From Ambrosia x helenae (taxonomy: Eukaryota > Streptophyta > Magnoliopsida > Asterales > Asteraceae), in contig CM061228.1 of assembly GCA_030844895.1 (NCBI GenBank), forward strand, positions 135,203,068-135,267,067: a stretch of 64,000 nt of DNA, given 5' to 3'. Positions 42,774-52,574 of this stretch are shown in pieces. The notes under the pieces were generated by a model, which saw only the letters and a program-made list of their open reading frames with translations, had not been told where the DNA came from and did not search any database. How positions within the stretch are numbered: the first letter of the stretch is position 1; each line of letters opens with the position of its first letter. Made by a program: the position numbers and the translations under genes.

Positions 42774-45606
42774 GTATATTTATTTTTTAAAATAGAAAAC
42801 CAATTAATTTAACACTTAAACTTGGGCCCAACTTTGATTGTTATATAATTTCACCCATTCTAATGCTATGATTTTTCTAATTACTATGTTTATTGCTACA
42901 ACTTTGATTGTCGTACAGGCAAACGGTCAATAAGCTGCGCCGTAGCCTCATTCTAAATAATTTGGTTTAAACTATTTAGTTCATTAAAGCCTAAGGACAT
43001 AATTTTTAACGGCTAAGATAAAGCACGTAAATCTGTAGGGACCACTGATAACACGCCCCAATACGGTTCGACTTTTGCTTTATTCAACCATGGAAGTATT
43101 TATCATGTTTAAGGTGGACAGCTATGGAGTCGGTTGTGTAGTTTATTTGTTTCTAGTTACTTGCTGGTTCGGGACGTTGTAGTTTCTTTCAATGATGTAT
43201 AAGATCTCTGCCATTAAAAAATATAGAGTCAGAACTTAACTAGCTAGAATCAACCCACGCTTAAAATTGTATTTTAAATGCTACTTAATTATGCATGCAT
43301 TCCATTCATTGGTGTCAAGTTGGCCTCACCTCAAAAACGTCTCCGACGTTTACTATAAAAGCATCTGGGACGAAATTCACGGGTATCCATACACCATCTT
43401 TTTTAACTTGCAAACCTCCTACATCATTCACTTGGAGAAGAATGGTAAGTCCAGAAGCATCAGAATGAGGGGTAAGACCAACAACCCGATCCGGTTCGGG
43501 GCACGGCGGATAGTAAGTCATCCTCACCGATTGTAATCCATCTTCGAAAAGATCTACCATTTCTTTCTTGTTAATATCCACTGCTTGGCCAATTAAGCAG
43601 AACAAAGTCATGGCAAGTTTTTGTACTTCTTCCAAGTACTTCTCCATGGTATCTCTAGTGAAAAAAGAAATTAAAGATATTAGATAAAATATATAACTTA
43701 GGGTTTATTGTAAATTTTTTATAATAACCGTAAATTTTATATTAATTAATAAAAACCATAACAATTACAAATTGATAGCCAGTAATTAAACGGCAATAAG
43801 CTGTGCCGCTAACCCTTTTAAAAGGAAACACAGTAAGTTATAGAAGTTTTCATTATTTTGTAAAGAAGTTTTCTTAAACTTATTGTGTTTTCAATGTTTT
43901 GTAAATACATATAGATTGAAGATTGAAGGAAACGAATTGTCAACAAACAAAAAGGGTTGTTATCATGTAAATAATCTTACCACTTTACAATTTGTGTTGC
44001 CTAAAAGTTGCTATCATTTTATATTTAATTAATAATCCTTTAAAACTACGTAGTTTATATTATACTTATATTTTTTCTGTTCTATCAAATTACCAACAAT
44101 CAAATATGTTTATAATTTATATATGTGCTAATTGAGACTTGAACATGCAGGAATTCTAGATGGAATCTCAGCAGACCTAGCACAACTAGAACTTCAAATA
44201 AATAAGTTTGGTTAGATAAACTACTGCGGTTTAAAAAATCAATGCAAAAAAGTTTATTTTCGTCTTTTAATGTGAAATTAATAAACATTAACGAGTTGAA
44301 TCATGAGAGGTGCAACTAGTAATAAAAGAGAGGGGTGAGGTAAGTTTAACACAATCATATGAGGTTATATGAATTGGATACTAAAAACAATAGGTCATAA
44401 GAGCTTCTACAATGTTAAGAGTGCTCAGTACGTCAAATCATTCCAAACTTCCACCTAAAAAGTTACCCTTTTCCTCCAACACTAAAGAGTTCCTAACCTC
44501 CACCACGTTTATATAAAAATAAATATTAAAAATAAAGCGTTTTTGTGTGTGGTCCCCACTTCCACAAGAGTTCGCTTGAGCGGACCAGACTTCTCCGCAT
44601 CATCACCTACATCGTTGCGCTGAGTCCGGAAGTGTGGTCCAAAAAATTGGACACGTCAGTGGCGGATCCAGGATTGTTTTTCAAGGGGCGCGATCGGGGG
44701 CTTTGGGTGCGACCGGAGGCTTTTTTCAAACTTTCAAGGGGTGCGATTAGAATTTTCGCCTATAAAATACACTAAATTATTTTTTTCAAGGTGTGCGGCC
44801 GCACACCTTGGGTTGTACTTGGCTGCGCCCCTAAGGCACGTCCGATTAAGAACATCGGAGATGCTCTAACTAGTTTTACAACCGAAATATTAACTATCAT
44901 AATCTGAAGTGCAACATAACTAGGAGTGACTTGTTTCGATTGATTTAAAAGTACTTTTTTCTTCTTGAATTCCTGGTTTCAAATCAAAATCGAAACTAAA
45001 ATAAGATCAGAGAGAGAGAGAGAGAGAGAGACCTCAGTATTGAAGGAAGCTGAGGAAGTAAGTGTGATTTTCTTCTATGAAGAGGATTTGTGATCATATA
45101 AAAGCGATCAGCCCAGTCAACTTTCTGATCTTGAGTGTTGATTAGAGTTTGTCCATAACCTTCATATTCCCCTTTCCTCAACTTGTACCTCAGCTTCTCT
45201 TCCACAGGCAAGTTGAAAAATTCTACCACCTCCTTCTTCATTTTCTCCACATACACTTTGTCAACTCCATGATTCACCAACTGAAAAAAATATAAAATAA
45301 AAAAGTTCTTGTCAAAAAATGCAATGAATGGGAATTGAATGTAAAATGAACTCCCTGGAGACACTCTACCTGAAAAATTCCCCATTCATGGCATATGGAC
45401 CGCAGATTATTCCGTTGCTCGATATCGGATTCTTGCATCTTGATCAAATCTTTCATGTCAATGAGTGGGATAGAGGGCAAAGGCAAAGGACCCTTAGAGA
45501 CAAACATGGATTCTTGTGGTTCCTGAACGAAGCGCTCAGGGACCACCAGCTTGAGTTCTTTTGCAAGCTCTTGAACACTCTCATGGTTGTGTTGCAAAGA
45601 AGCCAT
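39744..45606 (-). CDS. 2-oxoglutarate/Fe(II)-dependent dioxygenase (SRG1-like), 4 exons, 358 aa
   Basis: Coding exons (minus strand): 45370-45606, 45033-45280, 43330-43654 and 39744-40010. All three introns are GT-AG, and the phases join to a 358-residue protein, the usual length for this family. It oxidises a small-molecule substrate in the cytosol using 2-oxoglutarate and O2. Iron ligands are His225, Asp227 (TPHSDASG) and His282; Arg292-x-Ser294 (NERIS) binds 2-oxoglutarate. The N-terminal part has LPLPSIPLIDM and the DIOX_N region. Closest relatives as I recall are SRG1/codeine O-demethylase-like enzymes; the substrate cannot be told. Nothing is broken. Intron 3 is 3.3 kb and TE-filled. 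A 21.8-kb retrotransposon follows about 100 bp after the stop, which may alter 3'-end formation. Confidence 0.93.
40340..40725 (-). mobile_element. Non-autonomous Helitron fragment in intron 3
   Basis: It is the reverse complement of the 13555/15180 family: TGGTACTCGTTGGAAAG, CGTTCGTTAATTTGGTGTAA and a CCACATGGCAT near the 5' end. Termini are not clear. Confidence 0.65.
40726..40943. mobile_element. CACTA-like fragment (right end only)
   Basis: It ends CCTTGTAGTG, the complement of CACTACAAGG, preceded by repeated GTCGCCACTAATGC-type subterminal motifs. No matching left end was found, so it is probably truncated. Confidence 0.5.
40994..41056. repeat. (TA)n microsatellite
   Basis: About 60 bases of TA dinucleotides with one interruption. 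Confidence 0.95.
41058..41925 (-). mobile_element. Non-autonomous Helitron in intron 3
   Basis: The minus-strand 3' end is CTAG (41058-41061) with T outside, preceded by the hairpin CCCGGG-AGCGT-CCCGGG (41069-41085). The body has the family core (41575-41710). The 5' end runs into (TA)n at about 41910-41930. Between them, at 41400-41560, is a patch of GGGTA/TCGGGTA repeats that may be another insertion. Confidence 0.7.
41933..42312. mobile_element. MITE in a (TA)n tract, intron 3
   Basis: It starts GGGGAAAGTTAATTTAAGAA and ends CTCACGGTTCTCACAA, with ACCGTGAGAAC near both ends in opposite orientation. (TA)n flanks it. It is non-coding. Confidence 0.6.
42321..42725. mobile_element. Foldback MITE in a (TA)n tract, second copy
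   Basis: Same family as 17187-17598: GGGTAAGGATAATGTGGAAA at the start, GTTTCCAATATAACCTTA at the end, and complementary halves around GCGCCGAGC and GGCTCGGCGC. It is followed by (AT)n at 42728-42768. Confidence 0.78.
42769..43329. other. Remaining part of dioxygenase intron 3
   Basis: AT-rich, with no TE end or ORF recognised. The exon 3 donor is at 43328-43329. Confidence 0.6.
44401..44866. mobile_element. Tourist-like MITE in intron 2, TSD TAA
   Basis: The ends are GAGCTTCTACAATGTT and the complement of GAGCATCTCCGATGTTC, with TAA at 44398-44400 and 44867-44869. It contains a second small element at 44657-44836. Confidence 0.7.
44657..44836. mobile_element. Small MITE (CAGTGGCGGATCC type), flanked by cacgt
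   Basis: It starts CAGTGGCGGATCCAGGATTG and ends TGCGCCCCTAAGG; cacgt is at 44652-44656 and 44837-44841. The TIRs are weak. The same start appears decayed at 15097. Confidence 0.55.
45001..45031. repeat. (AG)n microsatellite at the exon 2 donor
   Basis: A GA dinucleotide run begins within a few bases of the GT donor of intron 2 (45031-45032), so on the sense strand the intron starts GTCTCTCTCTC. Confidence 0.9.
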
Positions 45607-45697
45607 TTCAAAGTATATTGGAATAATTCTGATATGTTACAGAAGAAATAATATTTGTATTAATGGTGTTTGGGGTAACGAAACACAACCCTAATGT

Positions 45698-45712
45698 TTC
45701 TTTAAATAGAAA
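45698..45712 (-). promoter_or_regulatory. Candidate TATA box of the dioxygenase gene
   Basis: The minus strand reads TTTCTATTTAAAGAA about 95-105 bases upstream of the ATG, a plausible plant TATA position. The Mutator-like element begins only about 30-40 bases further upstream. Confidence 0.5.
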
Positions 45713-45800
45713 AAAAAAACCACATGTGTGTTAGTAGTTGATTGGGACTTAATTTTAGGGTCCGGTTATTTGCACAACTAGGGTTTTTATTTGCACAACC

Positions 45801-45884
45801 CCTCCACGGGTCGTCGAGGCCTCGACAGCCCGTGGAGGGCCAAAAAGGCAAAAGGACGGGCCGTCCAGGCCCAGACGGCCCGTC
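45801..45884. repeat. GC-rich palindromes, left cluster (2 units)
   Basis: 45801-45838 is a 38-bp palindrome with about one mismatch, centred on GAGGCCTC. 45855-45884 is a second unit of the form GACGGGCCGTC-n-GACGGCCCGTC. Both match the five units at 48988-49295. Confidence 0.85.
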
Positions 45885-46330
45885 TAAAGGTTTAAATCCA
45901 ATCCAATCATTGGTAATCATTGGCAATGATTAGGTGATGATTATTTGGTTTTTTAAAAAGTGTAGTGTGGATGTTTTAAAATGGGTTTGAATGTTTGGTT
46001 GTTATAGATGTTTGGTTTTTTATAAATGTTTGGTTTTTTATAAATGTTGTTTTTTTATTTGTATAATATGATCTTTTTTATATAATTGTGTATATGAATA
46101 TGAACGAATGTCGTTTATGTTGCCGAACTAAACAAAACCAAAATACGAACAATAAACCATAAATAAGCATAAATATTCCAAAAATTTACATAAACTATGA
46201 GTTCAATAAAACATCTATAAAAACCAAACATTCAAAACGAACAATAAAGCATAAATAAGCATAAATATTCCAAAAATTTACATAAAGTATGAGTTCAAAA
46301 TGTACAACCAAAGAAATATAACCCACCCGT

Positions 46331-46843
46331 CTAACCCGACCCACCCGGCTGATCCGACCCACCCGGCTGATCCGACCCACCCGGCTGACTGGTGGACGCC
46401 CCACCATGCTGACTGCTAGACGCCCAATCTGGAAGTGGACGCGGCTCCAAACCAGCTGCTCGTCGTCTCTCATTCTCGCTCTCTAACAGCCACCGCATGT
46501 CACCCCGCATCGACGCCATGTCACCCCGCATCGACCCCAACTGATCCAGGATCTGCTGAAGTACCTGGGTCGTGCTATCATGCAACCTGACAGCATGATA
46601 AACGCGGGCAGGACGCTGTAGCTCATCAACGGGGGGGGGGGGGTCTGGCATCTCTACATCCACCGGTGGGTCGCCGTCGGCAACGTGTGGCATCTGGACC
46701 TCAGGGGCAATCGGCCCATCGAGATGTCTGAGCGGCTCTGGCACAAAATGCTCGCCACGGTCGCCAGGAGGTCCGAAAGCACGCTGGTAATAAGCGTGTG
46801 GGTTGCTGCGAGGGACCCGTGCTGCCACCTCATCTGCGTCATA
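46331..46843 (-). CDS. Terminal exon of a MULE-associated gene, Pro/Gly-rich
   Basis: The frame follows a splice-acceptor-like TAAATATTAG and ends at TAG (46331-46333), about 170 codons. It begins DYDADEVAARVPRSNPHAYY, has a proline-rich acidic middle (VEMPDPPPPVDE), a helix rich in MRGDM repeats, and a tail with three GGSDQP-like repeats. There is no ATG in the exon. It could be the C-terminus of the transposase gene or of a separate plant-mobile-domain-like protein. I do not recognise it firmly. Confidence 0.45.
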   Translation of the reverse strand, partial: YDADEVAARVPRSNPHAYYQRAFGPPGDRGEHFVPEPLRHLDGPIAPEVQMPHVADGDPPVDVEMPDPPPPVDELQRPARVYHAVRLHDSTTQVLQQILDQLGSMRGDMASMRGDMRWLLESENERRRAAGLEPRPLPDWASSSQHGGASTSQPGGSDQPGGSDQPGGSG

Positions 46844-46876
46844 GTCCTAATATTTAACGGCCTGAAATGCAAAACA

Positions 46877-47225
46877 ACAATAATAATAATAAATAATAAT
46901 AATAATAATAATAATAATATTAAATTATAATATTAAATTATAATAAATAATAATAATAATAATAATATTAAATTATAATATATAATAATTTAATATTATT
47001 ATTATTATTATTATTTATTATTATTAAAATATAATATTAAATTATAATAAATAATAAATAATAATAATAATAATAATAAATAATAATAATAATAATAATA
47101 ATATTAAATTATAATATATAATAATTTAATATTATTATTATTATTATTATTATTATTTATTATTATTAAAATATAATATTAAATTATAATAAATAATAAA
47201 TAATAATATTAAATTATAATAAATA

Positions 47226-47258
<33 letters not shown>

Positions 47259-47321
47259 TAATATAATAATAATATTAAATAATAATAATAATAATAAATA
47301 ATAATAATAATAATAATAATA

Positions 47322-47355
<34 letters not shown>

Positions 47356-47594
47356 TTAAATTATAATATTAAATTATAATAAATAATAAATAATAATAAT
47401 AATAATAATAATATTAAATTATAATATATAATAATTTAATATTATTATTATTATTATTATTATTATTTATTATTATTAAAATATAATATTAAATTATAAT
47501 AAATAATAAATAATAATAATAATAATAATAATAAATAATAATAATAATAATAATAAATAATAATAATAATAATATTAAATTATAATATATAATA
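46877..47594. repeat. Large (AAT)n microsatellite with higher-order repeats
   Basis: About 720 bp of AAT/ATT runs. Blocks of (AAT)n pass through TTAAATTATAATATATAATAATTTAA into (ATT)n, and the same block recurs three times (around 46965-47035, 47100-47180 and 47410-47490), giving inverted and direct repeats. It separates the transposase remnant from the terminal exon. Confidence 0.93.
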
Positions 47595-48944
47595 CAAAAT
47601 GACTGGTTTGTCGACGTCATACCCACAATTTGAACAAACGGATTCTGTACTCGTTCGTTTTGTAGGTGGCGTCGATCAGCATCACATGTGGAAAGGCACG
47701 CCAGAGATTGTACGAGACCCGGTGTGAAAAGAAAATATTCTCAACAGCATCTGTCTCTGGATTCTGCTTGGTGAAATAAGTAAATTTCTTTTCAACCAGG
47801 ATACTCTCGAGTATCTGCATAACAATAATAATAACAATATTTAATATTTAACAACAACAAAATTAATAATAGTCTATGACAATAATAGTAATTAATAATA
47901 ATACCTGCATTGGGGTTTTATCGCCGTAAATTCTATGTTTAATCTTGCTCACTGTATTGTGTATGTCTCTTAGAATACATTTATTATTCGGGTTTTGTGC
48001 TCTGATGGCCAAATGTATGTTTGCCGGTTCCAGGCCTTGAAAATAAAGTGTTTCCACCATTTCTTCTTCCTGTGGTGTCAGCCGCCTAGCAAAAGCGTGA
48101 CCCTCAACATGTACAAAAGGGTCGTGGTTATGATTCGCGTGTTTAACCTCCAACTTCCAACCCTCTTTGCGTAGCCTCCCTATTAACATAAATGGACAGT
48201 TAATCTTTTTGCTACCCGTAGACCTTACTGTGGCTGTAGTATGGTATTCGCCAGCACGGTCGCATCTCAGGTCTATCCTAATTTTTCTTGCATTATTTCC
48301 ACTGCCTTTTGAAACAGAACGTCCTGTCACTAGGACGTAACCGCTAGCAAGGGCTCTATCGTAAGCCCATTGTTTCATCTCTTCAACAGACCCGAATACC
48401 TGAAAATTTACACAACAGTCTAGTCTAAATTCATACTACTCTAAATACCTGAAAATATATACTACTGTAAAGATATACTAGTCTAAATTCATACTAGTCT
48501 AAATACATGAAAATATATACTACTGTAAAGATATACTAGTGTAAATAAATAAACGCACCTGCTCGGTTTCATACGAAACATCCGGGTTAGGTTCAACTTT
48601 TATGTTAGCATCTTCCTGGTTGTCATCATTAGCACGATTCCCGCGCGAATGGTAACTCCCGTACGTGTACTGCGGGTAGCTTGGTGGCACGAAAAAAGAC
48701 TCTGTTCCTCTACATATTCCTCGTTGAGATCGGGCAGCATGTTCCCGTCATTACCACGAACCCCGGATTTAACCTCATCTTCACCAACTTGAACCTCGGG
48801 TTCATACCCTACGCTTTCAGAGACGTAAGACTCGTTCTCAGACAGGTCAACGGTTGAAAGCTGTGTAAATATGTCATCGTGAGACCGGGAAGTCGAAATG
48901 GGTCGAGGGTTTTGGTGGTGGTGATGTTTTAAAGTTTGGTTCAA
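47594..48944 (-). pseudogene. FAR1-related MULE transposase, N-terminal half, frameshifted
   Basis: Three exons are visible (minus): 48559-48944, 47905-48399 and 47594-47814, with GT-AG introns. Exon 2 has the FAR1-type zinc-binding DNA-binding domain (RIDLRCDRAGEY, NCPFMLIGRL, HANHNHD). Exon 3 starts the MULE transposase domain (HVMLIDATYKTNEYR, then IVGMTSTNQSF). Two one-base losses break the frame: one in a T run in exon 1 (near 48695, plus-strand GAAAAAAG) and one after NEYR in exon 3. The frame then runs into the (AAT)n array, so the catalytic DDE core is missing. Family role: binds element ends and moves MULEs. Here it is a relic, unless the T-run loss is an assembly error. Confidence 0.8.
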
Positions 48945-48987
48945 ATGGGGAAGAAGCTGATCGTGTAATGGTTATATCAGGAAATGT

Positions 48988-49295
48988 CGACGGGCCGTCG
49001 AGGCCTCGATGGGCCGTCTAGGGATTAAATGCCCTAACCTAACACGTTTCAACGGGCCGTCGGGGCCTGGACGGCCCGTCCTTAAGCACCTTTTTCAGAC
49101 TTTTCAGTCTGAACTGCCTGCTTTTGCAGGAGTTCAGACTGATCACCTCGTACCTCGTACTTTTACGGGCCGTCTGGGCCTCGACGGCCCGTCGGTTTTG
49201 TCTTTTCTGTAAACAAACGGCCCGTCAAGGCCTGGACGCCCCGTCCTGAAACCCTATTTTTTCTTAACGGCCCATCTAGGCCTCGACGACCCGTC
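48988..49295. repeat. GC-rich palindromes, right cluster (5 units)
   Basis: Units of about 29 bp at 48988-49018, 49052-49080, 49165-49193, 49218-49245 and 49267-49295. Each is ACGGGCCGTC or a complement-like variant around a GGCC centre (GAGGCCTC, GGGGCCTGG), in an otherwise AT-rich region. Confidence 0.88.
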
Positions 49296-49330
49296 CTAAG
49301 GTTGTTTAGGGTTTTTTGTTGGTTGTGTAG

Positions 49331-50283
49331 ATAGTATCACCCTAATTTTATTTTATTTATAAATGAGAAGTTAAATAAATAAATAACAACAAAAAAACAA
49401 AAAGAGAGGGTAGCAAGATACTACCACCTCAACTACAAGAATTGGTATTAATTCCTAATATTATATGAACGTCAAATTAAGTTTATTAAAGTGTCCATAT
49501 TCATTGGGGTGTTTATCAGGTTTGATTTTTAATTATCAGGTTATTCGAATTTTTAATAGTGAAAATATTACCTGATAATTGACCTATTCTAGTTAAACGA
49601 TTATCGATTTTGAGGTTAATTGAGTCGGATTAAATAGTTATTGGTTAAAAGGCATACTAGTGATATCTTTTTAACCTTGATAACTAGATAAAAGAGAATA
49701 AATAAACAAATGGTCAAAATAATAGCTTATAATTTAACACACAGTATATACTCTTGCACACTTGCAAGGTAATACCACCAAAAGTCTGGTATTAAAAAAC
49801 TAGACGGGAAATGAAATGTGGAAAGGAGGATTGAGGAACAAGAAAAGTCTGGTTTTTTAAATCTCATTAAGTTCCTGGGGTTTTTTCGGGTCAACACGAA
49901 ACTCCTACATTTAATCCAAACACTGACTCAATTAACTTAGTCGGGTTTGGTTTAAGCATTCTTTGGGTTCGGGTTAACCGGGTAAGCTACTTTCTCAGGC
50001 CAGGTCACCTCAAGTCGGGTTCGGTGATCGGTTTAAAAGAACACCCCTTTGTCTAACGGGACTTAGCACAAAATCGTACCTATTATTGGAATATAACACA
50101 AGTTCGGTACTAGTAGTTCAATACTACCGTAAAAATACCAAAACCAACTCGTATTGGGATCAGAAACTATAAAACCAGATATTGGTGTTGATGATATTCG
50201 GCCGGTATCGGTTCGGTTCGATAAATACTTTATTTTGAATAAAACTCAGTTTTCAATAAAATTTATATCGAAGTGTTGATAAA
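49331..50283. other. Non-coding stretch, unassigned
   Basis: No gene. It contains patches rich in GGGTTCGGGTTAACCGGG (49925-50040) and GGTATCGGTTCGGTTCG (50190-50222), reminiscent of the repeat-built hAT MITEs, but I could not pair ends or TSDs. Confidence 0.5.
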
Positions 50284-50443
50284 TATAACAGCCCAAGCAC
50301 CGTACCAGATATTGTCCGCTTTGGTAGCCGACACACCCTCAGGATCCCGCCCTTCATGATTTTAAAACGTGTCTGATAGAGAAGGTATCTAGCCCCATAT
50401 AAGGAAGCTTTTGTTCGCCTTCCCAACCAATGTAGGTGTTACA
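50284..50443 (+). mobile_element. TRIM-like solo LTR (160 bp)
   Basis: It runs from TATAACAGCCCAAGCACC to CCAATGTAGGTGTTACA, with flanks ataaa and ataat (4 of 5). Its middle has ATATTGTCCGCTTTGG and AAAACGTGTCTGATAGAGA, which I recall from a short LTR repeat widespread in dicots. A TATA-like CATATAAGGAAG is at 50396. The start has TA instead of TG. Confidence 0.6.
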
Positions 50444-50621
50444 ATAATCAAAGAATAAAACACAACTTCATATTTAGTTTTTTTTTTTTTAAGTTAATAA
50501 ACACAAGTTATTAAAGAAAAGAAATTTTAACTGACAAATGTAATTTAAAAACAAAGTTTGTCGGCCAAGTGAGAAATTCAATGGGTTAAACACTATAAAC
50601 TCCGTTGGTTTTTAATACATA

Positions 50622-51144
50622 TGAAGGATCGTTTTCAGACAACCCGACTATCACGAGCTAGCTCGTCTAGAGTGCGGAATCCTTTAGATGATGTTTGAAT
50701 AACAAAAACGCCAAAAACACACACGAGTTATCAAAACACACACACAAAATGTTCAAAGTTGTATTCATATTAAAAACAGAGCACAGTTATACAATACGGA
50801 GCTACAAACACTGAAACAAAGGCACTAGGTGTTTAGGAATGTGTGAAATGACAACTGAGTGATTAGGGTAATGATTGGATGTATTCATACCTCAAACCAG
50901 CCGGCCCAGGCCCATAGGGGCGACTAGCAGTACGACAGGCGACTATGAATCATAGTCGCCTCCTTTTAGCACGACTAAGTCCATAGTTGCCCAAAAAGAT
51001 ACACGACTAGCAAAGCTAGTCGTGTAAACCTCGCCTATACATTCCCAAACACCATAAAAACACACAAATTACATATAAACGTTCACAAAACAACATACAA
51101 ACACCTATACTAGGCTAGAGACATCTAGATTACATGTACTAACA
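50622..51144 (-). mobile_element. SIRE-type Copia solo LTR, TSD acata
   Basis: TG (50622) to CA (51144) on the plus strand, 523 bp, with TSD acata at 50617-50621 and 51145-51149. It shares TGAAGGATCG, GTGCGGAATCC and ACTAGGCTAGAGACAT with the full SIRE LTRs, and carries GGCGACTA/TAGTCGCC motifs in place of GCGAGTA/GCGATTA. It is from a related family and solo. Confidence 0.87.
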
Positions 51145-51149
51145 ACATA

Positions 51150-51559
51150 TAGTAAATATGAGTTTCAACTATTTTAAACTTGTTATCCAAAATGGGTTAA
51201 CTTATGAAACCTGTTTAATAAATGAGTCATGTTAGCTTGGTTATATAAAAACAAGTGTATCTATCAATCCTTTTAATATTAGAAATAAAAGAATAACAAA
51301 TATATTATTTATAAGCTTAACATGCTTACCATATGTTTAATTCATTTACAATTTTATTATAACTCGTTTACAACTTGTTAACACAAAGTCTACATCTACA
51401 CTATGTTGTCTAACTTTCATATGTTATACTGGTTTATGTAACTGAGTCTTAACATATAACCTGACTTTGATACTAATGTGTAACATCCTATTTTTGATGC
51501 TTGACTTATGCCAGCTCTCTGAATTAAGGCATCTTGCTTATGAGTCCATTTCTGTTACA
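51150..51559. other. Non-coding stretch
   Basis: AT-rich with no gene. 51479-51557 begins TGTAACATCC and ends CTGTTACA like a short LTR remnant, but has no TSD. Confidence 0.45.
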
Positions 51560-52400
51560 CGTAAACAATTAAGGGGCTGTTTGAAATCTATGTGTTATTA
51601 ACTGTTGAATCATTAGGAGGTTTGACTGGGTAAGAGACCTTAAACTAGTAAAAGTATGTCGACGTGGTGATGGGTCGAAAAGGTGGTGCGTGAGTGGTGG
51701 GGTGAGGGTTATAAACACAAGTAAATGACAAAACGATAATATTTTCATTCAAGATTATTTTGAAACTACCTTAATAATTAATAGTTAAGTCAACACTTTA
51801 CTCGCCAGTTCAAGAGCAACACTGTTTTCTAATCCATCTCGGACCGTAATACCTTTCATTTTTCATTTACAAATTTATTCAAATACGATTACATATGTTT
51901 AATACTGATCATATAAACTTTTAGGGATGTTTGGTATCCTTTTAATAATTTCATTAAAAGACTACCTTTGAATTATTCAATATTAAGTGTGTTTGTTCAC
52001 TAACAGCACACATTTGAATTAGTCAGTAAGCTGGTCTCTTACCTGTTAAGTTTCAAAATGATGCTAAATAAAAAAAATACTCATTTATTCATTCACCTGT
52101 ATTCATAACCATCAGCCTGCCACTCACGTACCACCTTCTTGACTCATCACCACCTCCTCCACCACTAACCCTTCAGGCGAGGCGAGCCAAGTCATCCATC
52201 TTACTTGTTCAGAGTCTTTTAGGGGTTGTTTGACAACCTTTATGCCATTGAGTGTTAAAAGTTCTGACTTGGCTCGACCTGACTAGTTGATGACGGAGTA
52301 GGTGATAGTGGGTTGAGGAGGCGGTGCATGAGTGGTCGACTAACGTTACGAACAAAGGTGAAGAGATAACATGCTATCATTATTCGAAATTAAAAATCAG
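51560..52400. mobile_element. Cluster of three diverged MITE copies, one inverted
   Basis: A segment containing GGTGATGGGTC-AAAAGGTGGTGCGTGAGTGG (51665-51700) recurs at 52290-52340 and, inverted, at 52115-52165. Each copy is led by a GGGGCTGTTTG-like end (51566, 51926, 52230). The second and third form an imperfect palindrome centred near 52232. Harbinger or hAT origin is undecided. Confidence 0.55.
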
Positions 52401-52574
52401 ATAAACAGAGTATTATAAATGGGACGATAAATCAGTCGAAATCATATGTATTGTGAATAAAACCGCACGTATTATTTGTCTGAAGCACTCGATTTTGATT
52501 CTAGAAGAAGAATTAAACATAAAAAATGGGTTATAAAAAAGTTGCTGGCGAACAAGAAGATGACTATGATAACA

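Larger units (their letters stand above)
45742..49330 (-). mobile_element. Mutator-like element (MULE) with FAR1-type transposase remnant
   Basis: The boundaries are approximate: they are set by GC-rich palindromic repeats on both sides (45801-45884 and 48988-49295) and by TTGCACAACTAGGGTTTTT on the left against GGTTTTTTGTTGGTTGTG on the right. Inside, on the minus strand, lie a transposase gene with two frameshifts (47594-48944), a 720-bp (AAT)n array, and a proline/glycine-rich last exon (46331-46843). I did not find a clean TSD. Confidence 0.6.
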
